From Pseudomonas sp. 14P_8.1_Bac3 (GTDB taxonomy: Bacteria; Pseudomonadota; Gammaproteobacteria; Pseudomonadales; Pseudomonadaceae), in the NCBI RefSeq assembly GCF_025466085.1, contig NZ_JANLOD010000048.1, forward strand, positions 186,001-250,000: a DNA stretch of 64,000 nucleotides, in the 5' to 3' direction. The notes beneath the pieces were generated by a model. It was not told where the DNA came from, made no database searches, and saw only the letters and a list, made by a program, of their open reading frames with translations. The translations under genes and the position numbers were made by a program. Positions 54,990 to 63,429 of this stretch are shown here, one piece after another; the first letter of the stretch is position 1, and every line of letters begins with the position of its first letter.

Positions 54990-56342
54990 ATGACTACGAC
55001 AACAACAATAAATGCATCACCCACCAGCGCCGCTATCGATACACCGCAGATTCCACCGGGCAAGGCCTTGCTTGCGGCATTTGCCTCGACATTCGGCTGG
55101 GCGCTGGATTTGTTTGACTTGTTCATTCTGCTTTATGTGGCGCCGATCATCGGGCGCCTGTTCTTCCCCTCGGACACCCCGACATTGTCGCTGGCCGCGG
55201 TATATGCCTCGTTCGCCGTGGCCTTGCTGGTACGTCCGCTGGGTTCGGCGATCTTTGGAGCGTATGCCGACAAACACGGTCGCAAGCGTGCGCTGATGGT
55301 ATCGATGGTCGGCGTCGGTATTTCCACGGCACTGTTTGGCGTGTTGCCGACCATTCACCAGGTCGGGGTGTTGGCCCCGATACTGTTTTTGGTATTGCGG
55401 GTGATTCAGGGCATTTTCGTTGGCGGCATCGTCGCTTCCACTCACACCATCGGCACCGAATCCATCTCGCCGCGCTATCGCGGCTTGATGTCCGGGTTGA
55501 TCGGTGGCGCCGGTGCCGGCATGGGCGCGCTGTTGGCGTCATTCACTTATCTGGTATTGTCGGAGATCTTTCCGGGGGGCGAATTCGACGTCTGGGGCTG
55601 GCGCTTCATGTTCTTCTGCGGCCTGCTCAGCACATTTTTCGGTCTGGTGATGTTCCGTTACCTGGATGAAAGCCCGGTCTGGCGGCAACTGCAACAGGCC
55701 CGCAAAACCAAGGGGCCGGCGGTAGTGGTCGTGTCGCCACTCAAGCGTCTGTTCGGTTGCGAGTACCGCGCCGTGATGCTGGTCAATCTGCTGATTACAT
55801 TCGGCGGCGGTGCCACGTATTACCTGGCCTGCGGTTATCTGCCGACATTGCTCAACGTGGTCGCCAAAGTGCCTCATACGCAGACTTCGCAGCTGCTCAT
55901 GTATGGGTCGGTGGCAACCATTGTCGGAGCACTGGCCTTCGGTTACCTGAGTGACCTGATCGGTCGCAAGAAGACCTTCATGCTGCTGGGTGTGATCAAC
56001 CTGGTGGGCCTGCCCATGATGTTCCATGGGGTCGCCGAGCCGGGTTCGCTGACCCGCACTGCGCTGTATTGCATGGGCATAGGCTTCATGGGCGGGGCGA
56101 TCATCGCGCCTATCCTGATCTTCCTCAACGAACGCTTTGCCACCGAGCTGCGAGCCAGCGGCACCGGATTGTCCTGGAACATCGGTTTCGCCCTCGGCGG
56201 AACCATGCCGACCTTTGTGTCTCTGGTCAGCAGCAGCCCCGCGCAGATCCCCATGGTACTGGCGTTTTTCGCCGTCGGTCTGTCTGTGATCTACCTGATT
56301 GGCAGTGTGGTGATTCCAGAAACCCAAGGCAATTTCAAATAA
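54990..56342 (+). CDS. MFS transporter for an aromatic/furanic acid (HmfT-like)
   Basis: 450 aa from ATG 54990 (GAGG 5 nt upstream). Twelve helices; motif A reads GAYADKHGRKRALMVSMV between helices 2 and 3 and recurs as GYLSDLIGRKKTFMLLG in the second half. It belongs to the metabolite:H+ symporter type (helix 1 with GWALDLFDLFILLYVAPII, whose Asp residues are typical of acid symporters). Coming after the CoA-dependent genes, it is the likely uptake system for the acid. A 169-bp gap precedes it, so it may have its own promoter. Confidence 0.82.
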   Translation: MTTTTTINASPTSAAIDTPQIPPGKALLAAFASTFGWALDLFDLFILLYVAPIIGRLFFPSDTPTLSLAAVYASFAVALLVRPLGSAIFGAYADKHGRKRALMVSMVGVGISTALFGVLPTIHQVGVLAPILFLVLRVIQGIFVGGIVASTHTIGTESISPRYRGLMSGLIGGAGAGMGALLASFTYLVLSEIFPGGEFDVWGWRFMFFCGLLSTFFGLVMFRYLDESPVWRQLQQARKTKGPAVVVVSPLKRLFGCEYRAVMLVNLLITFGGGATYYLACGYLPTLLNVVAKVPHTQTSQLLMYGSVATIVGALAFGYLSDLIGRKKTFMLLGVINLVGLPMMFHGVAEPGSLTRTALYCMGIGFMGGAIIAPILIFLNERFATELRASGTGLSWNIGFALGGTMPTFVSLVSSSPAQIPMVLAFFAVGLSVIYLIGSVVIPETQGNFK

Positions 56343-57120
56343 AGGCGGGGAGGTGCTCCAGGAATTCGCAGATCAGCTGCAAGGTCTGCTCGGGCGCTTC
56401 GGTCTGGGGAAAGTGCCGACAGTTATCCAGCAACACACAGCGGCAGGGTCCAGGCACCTGTCGCTGGATGACCACCAGTTGCTCGGGCGTGGCGTAGTGG
56501 TCTTCGCGACCCTGAATGACCAGCAGCGGCTTTTCGATACAAGCCAACTGCGCTTCGAGATCGACCAGGGAAAAGTCCGGATGCAACCAACTGTCGCTCC
56601 AACCGTGAAAAGCACCATCGACATTGGTCCCGTGGTGGCGTACCAGGCGTTCGCGCAATTCGCCCTGATGCCAAGCCTCAGTGGTATGGCGAATGCCATC
56701 GAGGCTTTCGGTCTCGACAATCACGTGAGGCGCCAATGCAATGCTGCCCAACACGCGCGGATCGTTGGCGGCGGCATAGGCGAGGACGATGGATGCGCCG
56801 TCACTGTGACCGAGCAAGACCACTTGCGGCAGTTGCAAGGCATCGAGCAGTTGCCGCAGTTCACGAGGGCCGTCGCTGCTCAGGTAGTTCAGCGGACGCG
56901 GCAGGGTTACCGGGCTCGATTGCCCATAACCCTGACGGCTGTAAGTGACTACACCGTAACCGCTGGCCTGGGCCAGGCGCTGCGGGAAGTCTTTCCATTG
57001 TTCGGCGCTGCCAAGGCCTTCGTGCAACAGCACCAGTGTCGGTCGCGATGGGGCAGCCGCAGGGATTTGGCGATATTCCAGGCTCAGCGGCCCAAGTTGC
57101 AGAAATTGTGGTGGCGACAT
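56335..57120 (-). CDS. Alpha/beta hydrolase
   Basis: 261 aa. The catalytic triad is visible: Ser in LGHSDGASI (about residue 98), Asp in IQGREDHYATP (about 206) and His in CRHFPQ (about 235), with LLHEGLGSAEQW as the oxyanion region. It is probably a cytosolic esterase, lactonase or thioesterase. Its 3' end overlaps the MFS gene end by 8 bp (convergent), and its start is divergent from xdhC. It may hydrolyse a lactone or ester intermediate of the neighbouring pathway (inference). Confidence 0.87.
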   Translation of the reverse strand: MSPPQFLQLGPLSLEYRQIPAAAPSRPTLVLLHEGLGSAEQWKDFPQRLAQASGYGVVTYSRQGYGQSSPVTLPRPLNYLSSDGPRELRQLLDALQLPQVVLLGHSDGASIVLAYAAANDPRVLGSIALAPHVIVETESLDGIRHTTEAWHQGELRERLVRHHGTNVDGAFHGWSDSWLHPDFSLVDLEAQLACIEKPLLVIQGREDHYATPEQLVVIQRQVPGPCRCVLLDNCRHFPQTEAPEQTLQLICEFLEHLPAFI

Positions 57121-57210
57121 GTTGAGTCAACGATTGAACAAGGTTGCTCGCAGGTTACCGTAAACGTAACCCGGCATGCAGTACCACGCTTTGCTTGAGG
57201 TATAGAAAAC

Positions 57211-58180
57211 ATGCGTCATCTCGATGTTCAGGTGATCGACCAGGCACTGCAATGGGCTCGCGCCGGGCAGGCCCAGTGGCTGTGCACGGTGCTGTCCACC
57301 TATGGCTCGGCACCGCGTGCGCCGGGTGCGATGCTGGTGACCAATGGCTCAGGCGAACACGTCGGCTCGCTGTCGGGTGGCTGTGTCGAAGAGGAGTTTC
57401 TCGAAAGTCTGGCGCGCGGTGAGTTACGCGAACCGGCGCAGATCGTCAGTTATGGCGACAGCGTCGAGCAACGCCACCGTCTACGCTTGCCCTGTGGTGG
57501 TGTGCTGATCGTGCTGGTCGAGCATCGGGCTGCCAGCCTTGAATGGATCGCACACTTGGAGAGCCTGCAAGCGGCGTTGCTCGGCCAGCGTCGTCTGCTG
57601 CGTCACGTCGAGCTGAGCAGCGGTGCATTGCGCCTGGACCCGGACGCCGGACACGGCAGCGAACGGGTGCAAGTCGACGACGAAAGGGTGCGCATCAGCG
57701 TCGGCCCGGCGTTACGACTGATTCTGGCCGGGCTCTCGCCGGTCGCTGAATTCTGCGCCAGTTTTGCCCGCCATCGGATGCGAAGTTATCGCCTGCGACC
57801 CCCGGGAAGAGATGCTGCATGTACATCTCGAAGGCGTGGAGATGCAGCGTGTGCTGCCCTCGATGTTTATCGCCGCCGGAGGTTGCCACGCGGCGACGGC
57901 GGTGGTGGCGTTGACTCACGATCCGCGAATCGATGATCTGGCGCTGATGGAAGCGGTTCACACCCCGGCGTTTTACATCGGCGCCATGGGCTCTCAGGCA
58001 ACCTCGGCCAAACGCGCCGAGCGGCTCAAACGCATCGGCGGCCTGACGGATGAACAGATTGCCCGTCTGCACATGCCCATCGGCCTCGATCTGGGCAGCA
58101 AGGCCCCGGCGGAAATCGCTCTGGCGGTGGTCGCCGATATCCTGCGCGTGTATCACGGGAAAGAGCGTCATGCCTTGTAA
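57211..58180 (+). pseudogene. xdhC: XdhC-type molybdenum-hydroxylase maturation factor, frameshifted
   Basis: The first frame from ATG 57211 gives the XdhC/CoxI N-terminal domain (VLSTYGSAPRAPGAMLVTNG, SGGCVEEEFLE) and reaches the start of the Rossmann domain (RLILAGLSPVAEFCASFA). The remaining Rossmann part (AIGCEVIACDPREEM through GAMGSQATSAKRAERLK to the end) lies in the next frame, from about 57770 to 58180. One base inserted or two deleted near 57770-57777 would explain this; repaired, it would be about 323 aa. XdhC inserts sulfurated molybdenum cofactor into hydroxylases such as HmfABC. Either the gene is broken or the assembly has an indel here. Confidence 0.8.
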
Positions 58181-58358
58181 GACGGTTTTTCCGACGAGTG
58201 TGGGGGCTGCGAAAGTCGAGGTAGACGCTCGGTCATTCGCGCGCGATAGTGGTTTGCTGAACCATAGAGCGATCGCCGGTGTTGAGAAATAGATAGACGC
58301 CCCGATGATATGCATTGAGGTCGATAACGATATCGCTTCATGCGAGCGGAGAAATCTG

Positions 58359-59213
58359 ATGTCCATTGCCCAACGGGTTTTCCACGGCAGGTTTGGACGG
58401 GTCGCCTTGCTGAATATGGATCGTTCGCTGGTCACCCACACCCATTCCGAATGCCATGTGCTGGTCAAAGTGTCTGGCGAAGACACTTACTTCAACGTTA
58501 ACGGTCGGCGGGTACCGCTCAGCGATCGCACGGCGGTGCTGGTCAACGCCTGGGAGCCGCATTTCTACGATCCGCAGCCGGATGCCGGTGCCACCCTGAT
58601 CCTGGCGCTCTACATCGAGCCCGCCTGGCTGGCCACTGCCCAGCAGTCGCTGGCGCTCAGCGGTCGGCCGGACTTTTTTGCCCAGTCGTGCATCGAGCTG
58701 TCGAGTTGTAATCGCACCTTGGCTGACATCTTGGTCGCCGAAGCGCATGGCTGCGGGATTGTTCCGAAAGAGCGCATGGAATTCATGCTGTTTGATTTCC
58801 TGATCGAGCTGATCGAGGACTTTTCCAGCTGGCGGCATTTGTCGCTACTGGGTGCGCCGAACTCAGGTGAGTTCCGGGACGCACGCGTGCGCCGTGGCAC
58901 CGCCTGGTTGCTTGAGCACCTCGATGATCCGAACCCGATCGACAACGCCGCACGGGCTTGTGGTCTGTCGCGGGCGCACTTTTTTGCGCTGTTCAAGAAA
59001 GATACCGGCATGACGCCGACCCTGCTGCTTAACGACGCGCGCATGCGCCGGGCTTTTGCCTGGCTTGAGCGTGAGCGCAGTGGAACATTGGGCCTGTTGT
59101 CGGAGAACCTCGGGTTCTCCGAGCAAGGTCATTTCACACGGTTTTTCCGTCAGCACATCGGAGCTTCACCCAGCCAGTATCGGCGTGTAGTGGATTGTTA
59201 TCCGACGGTTTGA
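58359..59213 (+). CDS. AraC-family transcriptional regulator
   Basis: 284 aa from ATG 58359 (GGAG 8 nt upstream); an earlier ATG at 58305 is possible but less well placed. The N-terminal half is a cupin-like effector domain (HTHSECHVLVKVSGEDTYF) and the last about 100 residues hold two helix-turn-helices (NAARACGLSRAHFFALFKKD and LSENLGFSEQGHFTRFFRQH). It ends the molybdenum hydroxylase cluster on the same strand as the catabolic genes and is the best candidate activator for them. An AraC-type regulator of 2-furoate use has been described in P. putida Fu1, as I recall. Confidence 0.9.
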   Translation: MSIAQRVFHGRFGRVALLNMDRSLVTHTHSECHVLVKVSGEDTYFNVNGRRVPLSDRTAVLVNAWEPHFYDPQPDAGATLILALYIEPAWLATAQQSLALSGRPDFFAQSCIELSSCNRTLADILVAEAHGCGIVPKERMEFMLFDFLIELIEDFSSWRHLSLLGAPNSGEFRDARVRRGTAWLLEHLDDPNPIDNAARACGLSRAHFFALFKKDTGMTPTLLLNDARMRRAFAWLERERSGTLGLLSENLGFSEQGHFTRFFRQHIGASPSQYRRVVDCYPTV

Positions 59214-59226
59214 ATCGAGAGAAGGG

Positions 59227-59250
59227 CGGGGGTATTGGGCAATACTCCCG
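59227..59250 (+). terminator. Hairpin after the AraC gene
   Basis: CGGGGGTATT and AATACTCCCG pair around GGGC (with one G/T mismatch), 14 bases after the AraC stop. There is no T-run after it, so termination strength is doubtful. Confidence 0.4.
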
Positions 59251-59317
59251 TCGGTGAAGTTAGTCGTTTATCTACAGCATTGGAGGCGTGTATAGGCTAC
59301 GAAAGTTATAGAGTGGA

Positions 59318-59608
59318 CTAATCGTCCAGAAACTCATAAATCTCTTTCATGCGTTCTTCACGCATCAACTCAAGCTCTTCATTAGTGTTAGCTACCCATT
59401 GGAGAATGAAGTCCCAACAATCGCAGTCATGAGCGTCTGCTTCTGTTTCAAATACTTCTTGCAGGAATTTCTGGCGATATTCTTTGGGCGACAGTCCGCA
59501 ACTTTCAGCGAGGCTGTAGTTCAACTCGCTGAGTTCAAGCTGGAGCCATAAGTTGGCGTCCAGGAATTTCTTCAGGGCGAGTTCGGCTCTGAATTCTTTT
59601 GCGATCAT
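59318..59608 (-). CDS. Acidic hypothetical protein (96 aa)
   Basis: From ATG 59608 (AAGAGAA upstream) to the stop at 59318. It is strongly acidic and helical (ETEADAHDCDCWDFILQW, ENEELELMREERMKEIYEFL-like C-terminus) with three cysteines near residues 60-63. No family recognised. It precedes nothing obvious and lies downstream of a two-helix SPOR-like protein in an A+T-rich pocket. Small acidic proteins in such settings can be immunity proteins, but there is no direct support. Confidence 0.6.
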   Translation of the reverse strand: MIAKEFRAELALKKFLDANLWLQLELSELNYSLAESCGLSPKEYRQKFLQEVFETEADAHDCDCWDFILQWVANTNEELELMREERMKEIYEFLDD

Positions 59609-59678
59609 GAATATTCTCTTGTGGCATGAAAAATGTGGCGGGTTGTACGAGGTCTGCCCAGCGCTAAATCGGACTATG

Positions 59679-60422
59679 TCAATTTCCTGCCATCATCCAT
59701 CCTCGAACGCCATGACTTTCACTCAACTCTTTCACGACTCGAGCTGCGTCTTGTTTTTGTCTATACGGGCCGATGACGACAAAGTTGTTTTCTTTACGCG
59801 CTACCGGTAACTCCAGTTGCTTAATGGCATTTGTGGCGCGATGACGGCTGGGTGTGTTCAACGCTATTTCGATCACCCACAAGCCGGATGAAGGCGTGGT
59901 TGAAGCTTCTTTTTTAGCGTGGAGAATATAGCTACCACACGTTAAGCACGGGCTTTCCAGCGTGATTAGCGACCCAGGCACGGAGCGAAAGACATGCCAT
60001 TGCGGATCAGAGGTTTTTTTGCGGGCGAAGAGCACCAGGAACAGGCCGGTAGAAGCAATCAGGCCGCTAAGGATAATTGTCCAATTGCGTGCTTGTGTGG
60101 GCAGTGAAGGCAGCGAAAAAACTGGCGATTCGTCTGGATTTTCGATCAAAAACTGTGCGGCGTGAGCCTCCGTTGAGTCGGGTATGGGGGATTCGTTTTC
60201 CGCAAGGGGCGTGAGCCCGTCGGAATATTTCGTAGTGAAGTTTGTTACAACTTCATTAGCGGTGTCATCGATGAGCTGTTTTAGCTTTGTCACGTTTTTC
60301 TGGATGTATGAATTGTCGACATTGTTTTCACAAAGTGGTCCTATGGATGTGTACGTCCATAATAATGCTGATAGTTGCCCTACAACGCCCGTTACCAGGA
60401 AACCCAAGCCAAGCTTTCGCAC
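59679..60422 (-). CDS. Two-helix membrane protein with SPOR-like C-terminus
   Basis: 247 aa from GTG 60422 (GGAG 8 nt upstream; no in-frame ATG). Membrane helix at about residues 5-27, a polar loop (to about 110), a second helix NWTIILSGLIASTGLFLVLF (about 113-132) followed by positive residues ARKK. The C-terminal about 75 residues (EIALNTPSRHRATNAIKQLE ... FVVIGPYRQKQDAARVV) look like a SPOR fold. SPOR domains normally bind denuded peptidoglycan in the periplasm. With two helices and positives after the second, this one would be cytosolic by the positive-inside rule, which is odd. No name is offered. Confidence 0.65.
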   Translation of the reverse strand: MRKLGLGFLVTGVVGQLSALLWTYTSIGPLCENNVDNSYIQKNVTKLKQLIDDTANEVVTNFTTKYSDGLTPLAENESPIPDSTEAHAAQFLIENPDESPVFSLPSLPTQARNWTIILSGLIASTGLFLVLFARKKTSDPQWHVFRSVPGSLITLESPCLTCGSYILHAKKEASTTPSSGLWVIEIALNTPSRHRATNAIKQLELPVARKENNFVVIGPYRQKQDAARVVKELSESHGVRGWMMAGN

Positions 60423-60976
60423 GTCACCATCTCCAAATCAAATGAATAGTTATTTGTCCCATTTCTTTCTGATAAAGCATGGTTCTATTGTTTATCCTGG
60501 GATGGTCTGGATTCTTGAGCGCGTCAGTGTGCCCAAGCGCCAAAATAAGTTAGCTTCTTGTTTGTTGTTTTAAAGAACATCGGGCTTGCACTTTATAGAA
60601 TGCTGGTTGACGAAAAAGGCTCAGGTGAGCGAAAAAAAATAGTATCAGATGGGTTGTTATGCTGGCCTATTAAAACACTTGTATTTAAGGTAAATTTTGT
60701 GGCCGAAGTAACTGGCCAAAGATTTAGGTCATACCTATGCACTTGCTATAAAGGAAAGGACTGTTAGCCGGCCCTTTACGGTACGAACAGGGAGAAGCTA
60801 TTGAATTTTTTGTCACCCTTTCAAACGATGGCGGTGTCCTGCGCTACATTTCAGGTGTCATTCCTACCTTGGAGCGTTCTTGGTGAACGATCCAGACATT
60901 GTGCTTGGTGAGCGCATTGATCCGCCGAACCACGAAGCGAGGGATGCTCAACAAGCATCAATTGTCGTCATTCGGT
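60423..60976. other. 554-bp A+T-rich gap, no confident gene
   Basis: Upstream flank of the GTG-start membrane gene. A plus-strand frame at 60558-60767 starts with TTG, has no ribosome site and no recognisable relatives. From about 60810 the composition returns to the high G+C of the next genes. It likely carries the promoter of the 59679-60422 gene; no clear signal was identified. Confidence 0.5.
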
Positions 60977-61867
60977 TCAACTGCGCTTCAGCGCAGAAAA
61001 CTGACCACTTAACCACGTATAAAGCTGGGAAACCGCAGGGCTGATCTGCTTGCGATGCGGGCACACCAGACTCAACGGCGAAGCTTCGCCAGGAAAATCC
61101 GGCAGCAGCACAAGCAGGCGCCCAGTGGCGATATCGGCACTGACATCCAGCCAGGATTTGTAGGCGATACCGTCACCGTCCAACGACCAGCGTCGCACGA
61201 CATCGGCGTCATCGCTGAACAGTGGCCCTGAAACCTGCACGGTTTGCCCGCCCAGGTTCCACTTGTCGTAGACCCGGCCATTTTGCAGATAGAGCAGGCA
61301 GTGATGCTTGCTCAAGTCATCCGGCGTTTGGGGAGAACCGCAGCGTTTCACATACTCCGGCGAGGCAACCAGAACCCGCTGGTTCCACGGTGCAAGCGGC
61401 AGTGCCACGTAGTTGGCGTCTTCATTCGGGCCATATCGAATCGCCACGTCCACAGGGTCGCGAAACAGATTGGCCATCTGGTCTGACAGGAAAAAACGCA
61501 ACGTCAATTCTGGATGCTGACGGCGGAACAGCGTCAGCCACGGCAGCAGTATGTTGCGCCCCAGATCGGAGGGTGCTGTCACCTGCAGGACGCCCCGCAG
61601 CGTGGCGTTCTTACCACGCAAATTTTCCTTGCCTTGCTGCAGGGTCTCAAGCACTGAGTGGGCGGTGGGCAGATATTGCTCGCCTTCGGCAGTCAATCGC
61701 AGGCTACGAGTGGTGCGGGCGAACAGGCGTACGTCCAGCTCGCGCTCCAGACGTTTGATGGCGGCGGCGACCTGACCAGGCAATAGATCAGCCTCCAGCG
61801 CCGCTGCGGTGAAACTGCCCAGCGCGGCGCTGCGGATGAATAAACCAAGATCATCGATGCGGATCAT
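60977..61867 (-). CDS. LysR-family transcriptional regulator
   Basis: 296 aa from ATG 61867 (AGGAG 5-6 nt upstream); a longer open frame upstream runs into the divergent gene. The winged helix-turn-helix is at residues 1-60 (MIRIDDLGLFIRSAALGSFTAA, LLPGQVAAAIKRLERELDVRLF) and the effector domain follows (TLRGVLQVTAPSDLGRNILLP). It is divergent from the quinone-oxidoreductase-like gene, the usual sign of local control, and a TTTCAC/GTGAAA dyad covers its own ribosome site. Confidence 0.9.
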   Translation of the reverse strand: MIRIDDLGLFIRSAALGSFTAAALEADLLPGQVAAAIKRLERELDVRLFARTTRSLRLTAEGEQYLPTAHSVLETLQQGKENLRGKNATLRGVLQVTAPSDLGRNILLPWLTLFRRQHPELTLRFFLSDQMANLFRDPVDVAIRYGPNEDANYVALPLAPWNQRVLVASPEYVKRCGSPQTPDDLSKHHCLLYLQNGRVYDKWNLGGQTVQVSGPLFSDDADVVRRWSLDGDGIAYKSWLDVSADIATGRLLVLLPDFPGEASPLSLVCPHRKQISPAVSQLYTWLSGQFSALKRS

Positions 61868-61886
61868 TTTCACTCCTGCAGTGAAA
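61868..61886. promoter_or_regulatory. Dyad over the LysR ribosome site
   Basis: TTTCAC (61868-61873) and GTGAAA (61881-61886) are perfect inverted repeats with a seven-base spacer containing the AGGAG of the minus-strand LysR gene. Position suggests autoregulation of the LysR gene or control of the divergent oxidoreductase. Confidence 0.4.
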
Positions 61887-61976
61887 GTGTTGGCGCATTC
61901 TGCTTGTTTTTCTTTGTACTTGGGAAGTCGAAGATGGCTGCGAACGAGTACATCACCCTTCAGACAGCGAGTGTCC

Positions 61977-62984
61977 ATGAAAGCCATCACCTTTACCGAA
62001 CATGCTTTGCCCATCGACAATCCACACGCATTGATCGACATCAGCCTCCCGGTGCCCACGCCTGGTCCACGGGATCTGCTGGTCGAAGTTCGCGCGGTGT
62101 CAGTGAATCCCGTCGATACCAAGGTGCGCGCCGGAACTTTCACAAAAGAACCGAAAATCCTCGGCTGGGATGCCACAGGCATTGTCCGCGAGATCGGCTC
62201 TGAAGTGACGCTGTTTCAGCCGGGCGATGAAGTGTTCTATGCCGGCTCGATTGCCCGCACCGGCAGTTACAGCGAATTCCATCTGGTCGATGAGCGGATC
62301 GTCGGGTACAAGCCTCGGTCATTGAGTGCCGCCGATGCGGCAGCGTTGCCGTTGACTTCGATCACTGCATGGGAATTGTTGTTTGACCGGCTCGGTGTCG
62401 TCGAGGGTTCGGGGGAGGGCAAGTACCTGTTGATCACCGGAGCGGCTGGGGGCGTCGGTTCGATGCTGGTGCAACTGGCCCGACAGTTGACCCGCCTTAC
62501 CGTCATCGGAACTGCCTCACGCCAGGAAACCGCTGATTGGGTGCGGCAGTTGGGCGCGCATCACGTGATTGATCATAGCCAGCCACTGCTCGCACAGTTG
62601 CAAGCGCTCGGCGTGCCGGAGATCGACTATGTCGCCAGCCTGACTCACACCGAACAGCACTTTGCACAACTGATCGACGTGCTCAAGCCGCAAGGGCGTC
62701 TGGGAGTGATTGACGATCCCGACAGCCTCGACGTGATGCCGCTCAAGCGCAAGTCGCTGTCGTTGCATTGGGAGCTGATGTTCACCCGCTCGCTGTACGA
62801 AACCCCGGACATGATCAACCAGCATCACCTGCTCAATCGGGTCAGCGCTCTGATTGACCAAGGTGTTCTGCAAACCACTGTGGGCGAGCACTTCGGTGCG
62901 ATCAATGCGGCAAACATGCGTCGTGCCCATGCGCTCGTCGAGAGCGGCAAGGCCCGGGGCAAGATCGTTCTCGAAGGTTTCTGA
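61977..62984 (+). CDS. Zinc-type alcohol dehydrogenase-like/quinone oxidoreductase
   Basis: 335 aa from ATG 61977. A GroES-like N-terminal domain (SVNPVDTKVRAGTF, with PKILGWDATGIV) without structural-zinc cysteines is followed by a Rossmann domain with LLITGAAGGVGSMLVQLARQL (about 147-167). This is the NADPH:quinone reductase/zinc-binding ADH-like group that reduces alpha,beta-unsaturated carbonyls or quinones. It is divergent from a LysR regulator and 82 nt before an ABM-domain gene, so the pair may deal with reactive quinones. Confidence 0.88.
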   Translation: MKAITFTEHALPIDNPHALIDISLPVPTPGPRDLLVEVRAVSVNPVDTKVRAGTFTKEPKILGWDATGIVREIGSEVTLFQPGDEVFYAGSIARTGSYSEFHLVDERIVGYKPRSLSAADAAALPLTSITAWELLFDRLGVVEGSGEGKYLLITGAAGGVGSMLVQLARQLTRLTVIGTASRQETADWVRQLGAHHVIDHSQPLLAQLQALGVPEIDYVASLTHTEQHFAQLIDVLKPQGRLGVIDDPDSLDVMPLKRKSLSLHWELMFTRSLYETPDMINQHHLLNRVSALIDQGVLQTTVGEHFGAINAANMRRAHALVESGKARGKIVLEGF

Positions 62985-63066
62985 TTTCACTTCAGGCGGG
63001 TCGCTTGCGGGCCCGCTGAACCGTCTGCGGCATCACTTGCCATTTTTTAATGTTGGAGCGTTGACG

Positions 63067-63375
63067 ATGAATTCGTCCAGTAACGTGTTGGTATCGATTG
63101 CCGTGCTCAAGGCCAAGGCAGGCAAAGAACTGGCATTGAAACAAGAACTGCTGGCGCTGGTAGAGCCGACCCGAGCAGAGCCGGGCAATCTCGGTTATGT
63201 GTTGTTCAAGCTGCGCGACGAGCAGGACACGTTCTACATGCGCGAGGCTTTCAGGGATCAGACGGCGCTGGATGCGCATTTTTCGATGCCTTACTTTCAG
63301 CGCTTTGCCGCCACGGCAGATGACCTGCTCGAAGAGCCGTTGCAACTGATATTCCTTGAGCAGGTATCGGCCTGA
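63067..63375 (+). CDS. Antibiotic biosynthesis monooxygenase (ABM)-domain protein
   Basis: 102 aa from ATG 63067. The ferredoxin-like ABM fold has the segments VLVSIAVLKAKAGKELALKQ, EPGNLGYVLFKLRDEQDTFY, REAFRDQTALDAHFSMPYFQ and LEEPLQLIFLEQV. Such small proteins (YgiN group) act as cofactor-free quinol monooxygenases or as heme/quinone handlers. Lying after a quinone-oxidoreductase-like gene fits a quinone redox pair. Confidence 0.85.
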   Translation: MNSSSNVLVSIAVLKAKAGKELALKQELLALVEPTRAEPGNLGYVLFKLRDEQDTFYMREAFRDQTALDAHFSMPYFQRFAATADDLLEEPLQLIFLEQVSA

Positions 63376-63429
63376 TGATTCAACCAGTTGAACCGCACCA
63401 CCTCGGCCGGCGTGGAGGCGGCCGGCGGA

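Noticed and set aside
60558..60767. 69-codon plus-strand frame in the A+T-rich gap
   Set aside because: TTG start without a Shine-Dalgarno; long frames arise easily in this stretch; no similarity recognised.
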